9,853 nt of DNA from Gemmatimonadota bacterium (GCA_003222235.1 QHVD01000032.1:28547-38399); one strand, 5' to 3'. Positions 1-6,407 are shown, counted from the first letter of the stretch. A program made the numbers and translations. The notes: a model not told the origin generated them from the letters alone.

Positions 1-320
1 CGCGTGTCCACGCCTTTCTTCTCGAGGATGTCCTGCAGGGCGAGGGCGTTGATGACCGTGGCGAGCATTCCCATGTAGTCGGCGGAGACGCGGTCCATCC
101 CCTGCTCGCTCGCCGCCGTGCCGCGCACGATGTTGCCGCCGCCCACCACGAGACCGAGCTGTACGTCCAGCGCCGCCACCGTCTTGAGCTCGTTCACGAG
201 CCGGTCGATGAACCCGAAGTCGATTCCTCCCCCGGCGCCGCGGTCGCCCGCAAACGCCTCTCCCGAGATCTTGAGCATGGCGCGCGGGTAGGCAGGCCGC
301 AGGCGCGCCGCGGTAGCCAC
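1..320 (-). CDS. pyrH: UMP kinase (PyrH), N-terminal part; cut by the window edge
   Basis: Uridylate kinase of the amino-acid-kinase fold, phosphorylating UMP to UDP in cytoplasmic pyrimidine synthesis. About 106 residues are in the window; the C-terminal half lies beyond position 1. Visible family marks are the phosphate-binding start MLKISGEAFAG (15-25), the glycine-rich VVGGGNIVRG (58-67), the acidic UMP-contact region around SADYMGMLA (79-87) and TVINALALQDILE (88-100). The start is GTG at 320-318, directly after the tsf stop (TGA 323-321, no gap). A GGAGGG ribosome binding site at 332-327 lies inside the last tsf codons, six bases before the GTG, so translation is probably coupled to tsf. 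The start gives MATAARLRPAYPRAML, which lines up well with the known PyrH N-terminus. The order rpsB-tsf-pyrH is classical in bacteria. Confidence 0.95.
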   Translation of the reverse strand, partial: MATAARLRPAYPRAMLKISGEAFAGDRGAGGGIDFGFIDRLVNELKTVAALDVQLGLVVGGGNIVRGTAASEQGMDRVSADYMGMLATVINALALQDILEKKGVDT

Positions 321-929
321 TCAATTCCCTCCGCGCTCGAATCGGACGAAGCGGCGCACGACGACGTTTTCGCCCGTCTTCGCCGCCAGCTCCTTCACCA
401 TGTCACCGATCGTCTTGCTGCCGTCCTTCACGAACTTCTGCTCCAGCAGCACGCGCTCTTCGTAGAAGCTGTTGAGTCGCCCTTCGACGATCTTGTCCCT
501 GACGTGCTCGGGTTTCTTCTCCTGCTCGACTTGCGCGCGGTAGATCTCCCGCTCTCGGGCGACCACCTCGGGCGGGATGTCCTCGCGCCGCAGGGCGATG
601 GGCGCCGTCGCGGCGATCTGGTGCGTGAGGTCTTTGGCGAGCTGCCGGAATTCCGCCGTGTTGGCGACGAAGTCCGTCTCGCAGTTCACCTCGACCAGGA
701 CGCCGACCCGGCCGTTGTGGTGCACGTAGGCCTCGATCAACCCCTCGGACGCTTCGCGGCCGGCGCGCTTGTCGGCCTTGGCCGCCCCTTGCTTGCGCAG
801 CAGGTCGATGGCCTGCTCCAGCTCACCGCCGGTCGCCGCCAGCGCCCGCTTGCAGTCCATCATCCCGGCGCCCGTGCGGGCCCGGAGCTCGGCCACCAGC
901 TTCGCTGGAATCTCTTTCACAGTCGCCAC
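321..929 (-). CDS. tsf: Translation elongation factor Ts (EF-Ts), short form
   Basis: Nucleotide-exchange factor for EF-Tu, cytoplasmic. The N-terminal UBA-like domain shows LVAELRARTGAGMMDCKRAL (11-30). The EF-Tu-contact TDFVAN motif (85-90) follows VNCE, and a conserved C-terminal QKFVKD lies at 165-170. At about 202 residues it is the short form, as in Thermus, lacking much of the second core and coiled-coil region of the 283-residue E. coli protein. The start is ambiguous because three in-frame GTG codons exist at 938, 929 and 920. I chose 929 (MATVKEIPAKLV) because a GAGGAG at 943-938 sits eight bases upstream. The 920 start has a second GAGGAG (936-931) ten bases away and matches the E. 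coli N-terminus just as well. The 938 start has no properly spaced site. It follows rpsB after a gap holding a strong hairpin and abuts pyrH. Confidence 0.95.
   Translation of the reverse strand: MATVKEIPAKLVAELRARTGAGMMDCKRALAATGGELEQAIDLLRKQGAAKADKRAGREASEGLIEAYVHHNGRVGVLVEVNCETDFVANTAEFRQLAKDLTHQIAATAPIALRREDIPPEVVAREREIYRAQVEQEKKPEHVRDKIVEGRLNSFYEERVLLEQKFVKDGSKTIGDMVKELAAKTGENVVVRRFVRFERGGN
327..332 (-). promoter_or_regulatory. Ribosome binding site of pyrH inside the tsf 3' end
   Basis: The minus strand reads GGAGGG, then AATTGA, then GTG. The strong Shine-Dalgarno lies within the codons for the last residues of EF-Ts, six bases from the GTG. It fixes the pyrH start at 320 and indicates coupling of pyrH translation to tsf. 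Confidence 0.75.
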
Positions 930-930
930 G

Positions 931-943
931 CTCCTCACTCCTC
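931..943 (-). promoter_or_regulatory. Doubled ribosome binding site upstream of tsf
   Basis: Two GAGGAG copies (943-938 and 936-931) stand seven bases apart. They pair naturally with the GTG starts at 929 (8-base spacing) and 920 (10-base spacing). This argues against the longest reading frame, which starts at 938 inside the motif. Confidence 0.6.
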
Positions 944-950
944 ATAACAA

Positions 951-985
951 CGCCGCCCTCGCGCCGTGCGGCTCGGAGGGCGGCG
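951..985 (-). promoter_or_regulatory. Strong GC hairpin in the rpsB-tsf gap (attenuator or partial terminator)
   Basis: Positions 951-960 (cgccgccctc) and 976-985 (gagggcggcg) are perfect reverse complements, giving a 10-bp stem with a 15-base loop (961-975) that contains a smaller GCC/GGC pairing. On the transcribed strand the stem is followed by TTGTTAT, a poor U-tract, and then directly by the tsf ribosome binding sites. It could attenuate readthrough from rpsB into tsf, stabilise the rpsB mRNA 3' end, or hold back tsf translation. In E. coli a partial terminator is known between rpsB and tsf. Function here is inference; the stem itself is seen. Confidence 0.6.
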
Positions 986-1017
986 GGTGGTGGTGCCACG
1001 GGGGTAGCCCTGGCTGG

Positions 1018-1935
1018 TCAGCCGTCGCTCCCGCCGCTCGATTCCGCCGGCGCCGGTGCCGGCGCGGGCGCCTCCTCCGTCTTGAGCCGGGCGGCGATCG
1101 CCTCGGGCTTCGGCCGCCGCTTGCGCCGCGCCGGCTTCTTCTTCCGCTCGCCTTCCGCCTCGGCCTCCACGCCCGTCTCCGTCGAATACGTCACCGCCTC
1201 GCCTTCCTCGGCGACCTCGCGCAACGGCATCTGGTGCCGCGCCTCGGCGATCACGTCGGCGATCGCGGCGGTGATCAGCGAGACCGCGCGGATCGCATCG
1301 TCGTTGCCGGGGATCGGGACGGTGATGAGGTCCGGGTCGGCGTTGGTGTCCACGATCGCCACGACCGGAATGCTCAGCTTGTTCGCTTCGGCGACCGCGA
1401 TCCGCTCCTTCTTCGAATCCACCACGAACAGCGCGCCCGGGAGCCGGGCCATGTTCTTGATGCCCGAGAAGTACTTCTCCAGCTTCCCTCGCTCGCGCTC
1501 GAAGAGCAGCTGCTCCTTCTTCGTGTGATGCTCGAACTCGCCTTCGCTAATCCCCTGCTCGAGGTCCTTCAACCGCTTGATCTGCCGCTTGATCGTCTGG
1601 AAGTTCGTGAGCGTGCCGCCCAGCCAGCGCTCGGTCACCCAGAACGCCCCGCAGCGCTGCGCCTCGGCCTGGATGATGTTCTTGAGTTGCTTCTTCGTGC
1701 AGACGAAGAGGGTCCCCTCACCCTTCAGTACCACCCCTCGGATCAGCTCCTGCGCAGCCTGGATTTGGCGGAGCGTCTTCTGCAGATCAATGATGTAGAT
1801 CCCGGAGCGCTCGGCAAAGATGAACCGCCGCATCTTCGGGTTCCAGCGGCGCGTCTGGTGGCCGAAATGGACGCCTGCTTCCAACAGGTCCTGCAATTGA
1901 GGGGGCGTCTGTGCCTGGGTCTGAGGCTGCGTCAT
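1018..1935 (-). CDS. rpsB: 30S ribosomal protein S2 with long basic/acidic tail
   Basis: Small-subunit ribosomal protein S2, which joins late and helps anchor S1. The protein is 305 residues against 241 in E. coli. Family marks are LLEAGVHFGHQTRRWNPKM (17-35), FAERSGIYIIDLQKT (40-54), RWLGGTLTNFQT (103-114), the signature PGALFVVDSKKERIAVAEA (166-184), VVAIVDTNADPD (191-202) and GNDDAIRAV (210-218). Residues after about 240 form a low-complexity tail: an acidic stretch, a KKKPARRKRRPKP basic block, then an Ala-Pro repeat ending in SSGGSDG. The start is ATG at 1935, with AAGGAAGG (1945-1938) as a clear ribosome binding site. That site begins only two bases after the heptamer repeat array in the rpsI-rpsB gap. 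A 79-88 base gap with a hairpin separates it from tsf. Confidence 0.97.
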   Translation of the reverse strand: MTQPQTQAQTPPQLQDLLEAGVHFGHQTRRWNPKMRRFIFAERSGIYIIDLQKTLRQIQAAQELIRGVVLKGEGTLFVCTKKQLKNIIQAEAQRCGAFWVTERWLGGTLTNFQTIKRQIKRLKDLEQGISEGEFEHHTKKEQLLFERERGKLEKYFSGIKNMARLPGALFVVDSKKERIAVAEANKLSIPVVAIVDTNADPDLITVPIPGNDDAIRAVSLITAAIADVIAEARHQMPLREVAEEGEAVTYSTETGVEAEAEGERKKKPARRKRRPKPEAIAARLKTEEAPAPAPAPAESSGGSDG

Positions 1936-1946
1936 GTCCTTCCTTA

Positions 1947-2042
1947 CTAGGTGTTAGGTGCTAGGTGTTAGGTGCTAGGTGGCCAGGTGCTGGGTGCCAG
2001 GTGTTAAGTGCTTGGCCGCGGACGCCAACACCTAACACCTAG
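1947..2042. repeat. Inverted heptamer array A (unit YTAGGTG) between rpsI and rpsB
   Basis: The plus strand carries five tandem 7-base units alternating CTAGGTG and TTAGGTG (1947-1981). Degenerate copies follow: an 8-base GCCAGGTG, CTGGGTG, CCAGGTG and TTAAGTG (1982-2010). After a GC-rich spacer the same motif returns in opposite orientation as AACACCT, AACACCT, AG (2027-2042). The arm 2029-2042 is a perfect 14-base reverse complement of both 1947-1960 and 1961-1974, so the hairpin can form in at least two registers. The array fills most of the 123-base gap and ends two bases before the rpsB ribosome binding site. There is no T-tract after the stem, so a plain intrinsic terminator is unlikely. 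Confidence 0.9.
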
Positions 2043-2058
2043 CGCCCAGCAGCTCGCA

Positions 2059-2466
2059 TCACCGTTTCGAGAACTGGAACCGCTTGCGCGCCCCCGCCCG
2101 GCCGGGCTTCTTCCGCTCCACGACCCGCGGATCGCGCGTCAGCAGCCCCTGCTCCCGCAGTTTCTTTCGATGCCGCTCGTCGGCGAGGCACAGCGCCCGC
2201 GCGATCCCGAGCCGCAACGACCCCGCCTGCCCCGTCTGCCCGCCCCCCGCCACGAGGGCGCGGACGTCGAACGCGCCCAGCGTGTCGGTGGCGGTGAACG
2301 GCTGCTGGATGTGGGACACGAGCGAGCCGCGGGGGAAATAGTCCCCCAGCGTGCGCCCGTTGATGTTCCACTTCCCCGAGCCCGGCGTCAGATACACGCG
2401 TGCCACGCTTACCTTGCGGCGGCCGACCGCGTGCCAGCGCAGCTCCGGCGTGACCGAGGCGCTCAT
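2059..2466 (-). CDS. rpsI: 30S ribosomal protein S9
   Basis: Small-subunit ribosomal protein S9, whose C-terminal tail reaches the P-site tRNA. It is 135 residues, about the family's usual size. Marks are WHAVGRRKVSVARVYLTPGSGKWNING (11-37), TLGDYFPR (39-46), the QPF strand (55-57), GGGQTGQAGSLRLGIARAL (74-92), and LTRDPRVVERKKPGRAGARKRFQFSKR, with the canonical SKR end. The start ATG (2466-2464) overlaps the rplM stop as ATGA. GGAGG (2475-2471) inside the rplM end serves as ribosome binding site, so the two genes are translationally coupled. The pairing rplM-rpsI is nearly universal in bacteria. Confidence 0.97.
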   Translation of the reverse strand: MSASVTPELRWHAVGRRKVSVARVYLTPGSGKWNINGRTLGDYFPRGSLVSHIQQPFTATDTLGAFDVRALVAGGGQTGQAGSLRLGIARALCLADERHRKKLREQGLLTRDPRVVERKKPGRAGARKRFQFSKR

Positions 2467-2906
2467 CGCGCCTCCGCCGCGCCGAGCGGCTCCGGCCGCT
2501 GGGCCGCGTGGGGGTGCGTCGGACCGGCATACACCTTCAGCATCTGCTTCACCTTTTGGCGGGACAGCGTGGTTTTCGGCAACATGCCCCAGACGGCCCG
2601 CTCGATCACGCGCTCGGGGTACTTTTCGAACACCGACTTCAGGGCCGTGAAGCGCTCGTGCCCCATGTACCCCGTATGCCGGAAATAGCGCTTCTGCTCG
2701 AGCTTGCGACCCGTGAACCTCACCTTCGCGGCGTTCACGACGACGACACAATCGCCGCTGTTCAGGTGCGGCGTGAACGTCGGCTTGTGCTTGCCCCGCA
2801 GGAGCTGCGCCACGCGGCTCGCGAGCCGGCCGAGGGGCTGGCCCGCGGCGTCCACCACCCACCAGCGCCGCGCCACGTCCTCCTTGCGCAATACGAAGGT
2901 CTTCAT
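2463..2906 (-). CDS. rplM: 50S ribosomal protein L13
   Basis: Large-subunit early assembly protein L13, 147 residues (142 in E. coli). Marks are MKTFVLRKEDVARRWWVVDA (1-20), GQPLGRLAS (22-30), LLRGKHKPTFTPH (35-47), GDCVVVVNAAKV (51-62), KRYFRHTGYMG (72-82), and the signature RAVWGMLPK (103-111) followed by LKVYAGPTHPHAAQ (123-136). I place the start at ATG 2906, not the in-frame ATG 2948, because only 2906 matches the family N-terminus and the longer form would begin upstream of the -10 element of the promoter at 2933-2961. The Shine-Dalgarno is poor (GGGTTCGC before the ATG). It is the first gene of the rplM-rpsI pair. Confidence 0.97.
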   Translation of the reverse strand: MKTFVLRKEDVARRWWVVDAAGQPLGRLASRVAQLLRGKHKPTFTPHLNSGDCVVVVNAAKVRFTGRKLEQKRYFRHTGYMGHERFTALKSVFEKYPERVIERAVWGMLPKTTLSRQKVKQMLKVYAGPTHPHAAQRPEPLGAAEAR

Positions 2907-2932
2907 GCGAACCCGGTTTGCGTTAGCCTGAT

Positions 2933-2961
2933 AGGATACCAGCGTCATAACGGTAAGTCAA
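2933..2961 (-). promoter_or_regulatory. Sigma70-type promoter of rplM-rpsI
   Basis: The minus strand shows TTGACT (2961-2956), 17 bases, then TATCCT (2938-2933). This is a 5/6 match to the -35 consensus and 4/6 to the -10 consensus, at ideal spacing. Transcription would start near 2925-2927, leaving a leader of about 20 bases before the rplM ATG at 2906. The -35 box contains the TGA stop of the upstream biotin-carrier gene, so the two transcription units are packed without a gap. Confidence 0.65.
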
Positions 2962-3476
2962 CGAGAGGCTTCCGTGCTCTCGAGGGTGACGAGTGGAGCC
3001 CCCTTCTCGACTGTCTGGCCGACGCCCACGTGCACCGCGGCTACCACGGATGGTCGCGGCGCCCGCAGCTCGTTCTCCATCTTCATCGCCTCCACTACTA
3101 CCAGTCCCGCGCCCGCCTCCACCCGCTGCCCCTCGGTGACCTCCACCCGCACGACGAGGCCCGGCATCGGTGCCTTGATGATCCCGCCGGCCGCGGGTGG
3201 AACTGGCTTGCCGGTCAGCGCCCGCACGCGGCGGGTGCGCTCATCCACCACCGTCCCCTCGACGCGCTCTCCCGCGACCCCGAACGCCCAGCGCCTCCCG
3301 GTCTCGAGCACCTGAGCCGCCACGGTCCACGATTGACGATCGAGAAGCAGGTGGACGAGCGGCGTGCCGGGAATCGCGGCGAGGTGGGCCTCGAGCTCGG
3401 CCCCGTCGAGGCGAACGCGGCCGCCCTCCACCACGACCTCAAACGTGTGGGAGCCGATGCGGACGAAATATTTCAC
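2958..3476 (-). CDS. Biotin carboxyl carrier protein/domain of an acyl-CoA carboxylase
   Basis: Small protein (172 residues) carrying the covalent biotin that shuttles CO2 from biotin carboxylase to carboxyltransferase. The C-terminal biotinyl domain (about 98-168) has KAPMPGLVV (101-109) and the biotinylation motif VEAMKMENE (128-136) with acceptor Lys132, then the GQTVEKGAPL turn. Residues 1-97 form a beta-rich region (KYFVRIGSHTFEVVVEGG onward) resembling the segment before the biotinyl domain in propionyl- or methylcrotonyl-CoA carboxylase alpha chains. It therefore looks like the detached C-terminal part of such an alpha chain. The start is GTG at 3476: the frame is open further upstream, but there it runs through heptamer array B and encodes junk. 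No clear Shine-Dalgarno is seen, only a G-rich stretch. It lies downstream of the methyltransferase gene, separated by array B. Confidence 0.88.
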   Translation of the reverse strand: MKYFVRIGSHTFEVVVEGGRVRLDGAELEAHLAAIPGTPLVHLLLDRQSWTVAAQVLETGRRWAFGVAGERVEGTVVDERTRRVRALTGKPVPPAAGGIIKAPMPGLVVRVEVTEGQRVEAGAGLVVVEAMKMENELRAPRPSVVAAVHVGVGQTVEKGAPLVTLESTEASR

Positions 3477-3494
3477 GACCCCACCCCCCGCCCC

Positions 3495-3615
3495 GAGTGC
3501 GGAGTGGGGAATGCGGAATGCGGAATTGAAAGGGGAGGCTCGATCCGCGATGCCGGCCACACCGCTCGACGGTGCTCCGATCCATTCCGCATTCCGCACT
3601 CCGCATTCCGCACTC
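3495..3615. repeat. Inverted heptamer array B (unit GARTGCG) between the methyltransferase and biotin-carrier genes
   Basis: The plus strand has heptads GAGTGCG, GAGTGGG, GAATGCG, GAATGCG, GAATT (3495-3527). The minus strand read from 3615 has GAGTGCG, GAATGCG, GAGTGCG, GAATGCG, GAATG (3615-3583). The two arms, 33 bases each, pair with about four mismatches around a 55-base spacer (3528-3582) that holds a small nested hairpin (CACCG/CGGTG, 3560-3574). The array fills most of the 142-base gap. The unit differs from arrays A and C, but the period of seven and the head-to-head layout are the same. Confidence 0.9.
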
Positions 3616-3618
3616 GCT

Positions 3619-4878
3619 TCACACCGCCTCCAACACGGCCACTGTCTCGACGTGCGCCGTCTGGGGAAACAGGTCAAACGCCCGCAGCACCGTGCTCCGG
3701 TAATTGACGCTCAGCCGGCGTAGGTCCCGCGCCAGCGTCGCCGCGTCACGGGAGAGGTAGACGAGCCGCCCGACGGGCCGGCCCGTGAGCCGCAGCGTGA
3801 CATTCCAATGCAGCCCGGCGCGCGGCGGGTTCACCACCACGACGCTCGGCTCGGGCAGCGACGGCAGGACCTCCTCCACCCGCCCCGCGATGAACCGGAT
3901 CGGCCGGCCGGACGCCCGCCGGCGCGCCCACTCGATTGCCCGTTCGTCCGCGTCCACACTCACCACCTGGGCCCCGCGCTCCGCCAGCAGCAGGGCGGTG
4001 TCGCCGATCCCACCGTACAGGTCCCAGGCGACGCTGCCGCGTACGTCGCCCAGCTGCTCCACCGCCCAGCGCCGCGCGAGGGTCGCCATCTCCGGGTTCA
4101 CCTGCTCGAACGCCGTCGCAGGGAAACCGGTGGCGGGCCCCGCCACCACCCGCGCCACGCCCTCCAGGGGTCGCCACCAGCACACCACGCGCTCGGGCTC
4201 GGGCAGCGCCGCGCGCAACCGCTCCGCCTCAAGCCACGGCGCCCCCCCCGCCCCCCCGCCGGCTTCGGCGATCACGTGACGCCGACCCTCCCGGTCGAGG
4301 CGCAACGTGAGGCGCGTGGCACGCGGCGGCAGGAGCTCGAGTCGCTGCCGCAGCTCGCGCCACAGCGCCATCACCTGGAAGTCGGCGATGTGGCAATCCG
4401 CGAGCGCGAACACGGCCCCGGGCCGGTCGTAGGGATGCAGGCCGATCATCGCACCGACCGCCGGACCGCCCGGCCGCCGGACGGCCAGACTGATCTTCGC
4501 CCGGTAGCGCCACTCCCCGATCGCCTCCACGATCTCGGGGTCGGGGAGGTCCAGCTTGCCGATGCGGCGCAGCGCGTCGCCCACGATGGCGCGCTTCGCG
4601 GCGAGCTGGGCCTCGTAGGCGAGGTGCTGCAGCTGGCAGCCGCTGCAACGGTCCCGCACGTAGTGGGGGCACGGCGGCGTGACGCGCGCGGCGCCCGCCG
4701 CGACGATCTCCTCGACCTCTCCCTTCGCGAAGTTCTTGTGGAGCTCGATCTCGTCGCGCAGCCGCACGCGTTCCCCCGGCGTGGTGCGCGGCACGAACAC
4801 GGCGCGGCCGTCCCGCAGCCGTCCGACGCCGGCGCCGCCGGCGGCGATCCCCGTGATCGCGACGACCTCGCCGCTCAT
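3619..4878 (-). CDS. TRAM-domain SAM-dependent RNA methyltransferase-like protein (TrmA/RlmD family), catalytic Cys missing
   Basis: 419-residue member of the family making 5-methyluridine in tRNA or 23S rRNA. A TRAM domain (about 1-60) comes first. Likely iron-sulfur ligands follow: Cys70, Cys78, Cys81 (CX7CX2C, against CX5CX2C in E. coli RlmD) and Cys162. The methyltransferase domain has FEQVNPEMA (267-275), the SAM loop DLYGGIGDTA (296-305) and the acidic VDAD (308-311). The C-terminal TAHVETVAV (407-415) keeps the general-base Glu411. Two key positions differ. The usual DPPR motif is NPPRAG (350-355), and where relatives have S-C-(N/D)-P-A-T-L-A-R-D with the nucleophilic Cys, this protein has S-R-D-A-A-T-L-A-R-D, with Arg377 from codon CGT, one base from TGT Cys. 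It may be inactive, act differently, or carry a sequence error. The start ATG overlaps the biotin carboxylase stop (ATGA). Confidence 0.85.
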   Translation of the reverse strand: MSGEVVAITGIAAGGAGVGRLRDGRAVFVPRTTPGERVRLRDEIELHKNFAKGEVEEIVAAGAARVTPPCPHYVRDRCSGCQLQHLAYEAQLAAKRAIVGDALRRIGKLDLPDPEIVEAIGEWRYRAKISLAVRRPGGPAVGAMIGLHPYDRPGAVFALADCHIADFQVMALWRELRQRLELLPPRATRLTLRLDREGRRHVIAEAGGGAGGAPWLEAERLRAALPEPERVVCWWRPLEGVARVVAGPATGFPATAFEQVNPEMATLARRWAVEQLGDVRGSVAWDLYGGIGDTALLLAERGAQVVSVDADERAIEWARRRASGRPIRFIAGRVEEVLPSLPEPSVVVVNPPRAGLHWNVTLRLTGRPVGRLVYLSRDAATLARDLRRLSVNYRSTVLRAFDLFPQTAHVETVAVLEAV

Positions 4879-6407
4879 TCGCGCAATGCCTCGCGCCGCG
4901 CGGCGTGCACCCAGAGGGACTGGCGGTCCGGCAGCCAGGGCGTGGAGGGCTGCGGAGGCGGGGCAGCGCCGGTCCGGCACTCCTCGGCGAGCAGCGCCGC
5001 GACCACGGCGAGCGGCCTCGCCAGCTCGGAGCGGATCTCCTCCGACAGGAGTCGGGCCCCCGCGCGCTCGAGGTACGCGATGTCGATCTCGCCCCGCTGG
5101 AAGTCGGGGTCGTCCATCACCCGCAGGTGAAACGCCTGCGACGACGGGATTCCCACGATCACCAGCTCTCGGAGCGCGCGCTGCATCCGCTGCAGCGCGA
5201 CGGCCCGGGTCTCGCCCCACGCGATCAGCTTGGCGATGAGCGGGTCGTAGAACAGCGTGACCTCGTTCCCCGCCTCGATCCCGCCATCCCAGCGGATCCC
5301 GGGCCCGGCAGGCGGGCGCAAATACGCGATCGTGCCGGCGGCGGGAAGAAAATCGTGAAAGGGATCTTCGGCCGTGATCCGGCACTCGATGGCGTGGCCT
5401 CGCGGCTGAAGGGTGCCCGCATGGACGCGCAGCGGCTGCCCGGCGGCGACCCGGAGCTGCTCGCGGACGATGTCCACCCCATAGACCAGCTCGGTCACCG
5501 GGTGCTCCACCTGCAACCGGGTGTTCATCTCGAGGAAGCAGAACTCGCCCGTGGGCCCGAGCAGGAACTCGATGGTTCCAGCGCTGCGGTAGCCCACGGC
5601 GCTCGCCGCGGCCGCGGCCGCGTCGCTCATGCGCCGCCGCAGCGCCGGGGTCACGGCGACGGAGGGGGCTTCCTCGATGAGCTTCTGATGCCGTCGCTGG
5701 ATGCTGCACTCGCGCTCGCCCAGCGCTACGACCCGCCCGAAGGAGTCGGCAAGGACCTGGATCTCCACGTGCCGCTGGTGCTCCAGGTACTTCTCCACGT
5801 AGACCTCGCCCGCCCCGAACGCTTTCAGCGCCTCGCTCTGCGCCGCTTCGAGCGCCGATGCCAGTTCGCCCTCCTCGCGCACCAGCCGCATCCCCTTCCC
5901 CCCGCCGCCCGCGGCGGCCTTGAGCAGCACGGGAAGCCTCAACCGCACCGCCTCGGCGCGCGCCTGCACGTGGTCGGCGACCGGCCGCATCGTTCCCGGT
6001 ACGATCGGCACGCCGGCCGCTTGCATCCGCCGCCGGGCTTCCGTCTTGTCCCCCAGGGCGCGGATCGCCTCGGGCGGCGGGCCCACGAAGATCAAGCCGG
6101 CGTCGCCGACCGCCTGCGCGAACTCCGCGCGCTCGGAGAGAAAGCCGTAGCCGGGATGGACCGCCTGACACCCGGTCGCGCGCGCAGCCCCGATGAGCTT
6201 CGGGATGCTCAAGTAGGACTGCGGCGCCGGCGCAGGTCCGATCGGCACGGCCACGTCGGCTGCCCGTACGTGGGGCGCCAGCCGGTCCGGTTCGGAATAG
6301 ACGGCCACCGCTTCCAGCGCCTCTTCGTGGCAGGCCCGGATGATGCGCAGCGCGATCTCACCGCGGTTGGCGACGAGGACGCGCTTGATGGGAGAGACGT
6401 CAGACAT
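4875..6407 (-). CDS. accC: Biotin carboxylase subunit of an acyl-CoA carboxylase
   Basis: ATP-grasp enzyme that carboxylates the biotin of the carrier protein using ATP and bicarbonate. It is 510 residues, about 60 longer than E. coli AccC. The N-terminal domain has KRVLVANRGEIALRIIRAC (8-26) and HPGYGFLSE (84-92). The ATP lid shows KAAAGGGGKGM (163-173). RRHQKLIEEAPS (238-249) holds the CO2/ATP lysine Lys242. EFLLGPTGEFCFLEMNTRLQ (280-299) followed by VEHPVTE (300-306) supplies the metal-binding glutamates and the catalytic Arg297. The C-terminal part (about 450-510) includes WLPDRQSLWVHAARR and resembles the linker region of propionyl-CoA carboxylase alpha chains, so the gene looks like the front half of such a chain. 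The start is ATG at 6407, not the in-frame GTG at 6422, which lies in repeat array C. No Shine-Dalgarno is visible. Its partners are pccB upstream and the carrier at 3476-2958. Confidence 0.93.
   Translation of the reverse strand: MSDVSPIKRVLVANRGEIALRIIRACHEEALEAVAVYSEPDRLAPHVRAADVAVPIGPAPAPQSYLSIPKLIGAARATGCQAVHPGYGFLSERAEFAQAVGDAGLIFVGPPPEAIRALGDKTEARRRMQAAGVPIVPGTMRPVADHVQARAEAVRLRLPVLLKAAAGGGGKGMRLVREEGELASALEAAQSEALKAFGAGEVYVEKYLEHQRHVEIQVLADSFGRVVALGERECSIQRRHQKLIEEAPSVAVTPALRRRMSDAAAAAASAVGYRSAGTIEFLLGPTGEFCFLEMNTRLQVEHPVTELVYGVDIVREQLRVAAGQPLRVHAGTLQPRGHAIECRITAEDPFHDFLPAAGTIAYLRPPAGPGIRWDGGIEAGNEVTLFYDPLIAKLIAWGETRAVALQRMQRALRELVIVGIPSSQAFHLRVMDDPDFQRGEIDIAYLERAGARLLSEEIRSELARPLAVVAALLAEECRTGAAPPPQPSTPWLPDRQSLWVHAARREALRE

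Noticed and set aside
1947..2042. CRISPR-like array
   Set aside because: Units are only seven bases with no unique spacers between them, and the second half is inverted. There are no cas genes in the window.
2907..2948. Longer L13 with start at 2948
   Set aside because: The 14 extra residues have no family match, and this ATG lies upstream of the -10 box, so the mRNA from the promoter at 2933-2961 would not contain it.
3477..3677. Upstream extension of the biotin-carrier gene to the ATG at 3677
   Set aside because: The added residues run into the methyltransferase gene end and are translated from heptamer array B. The family-like sequence starts at KYFVRIG.
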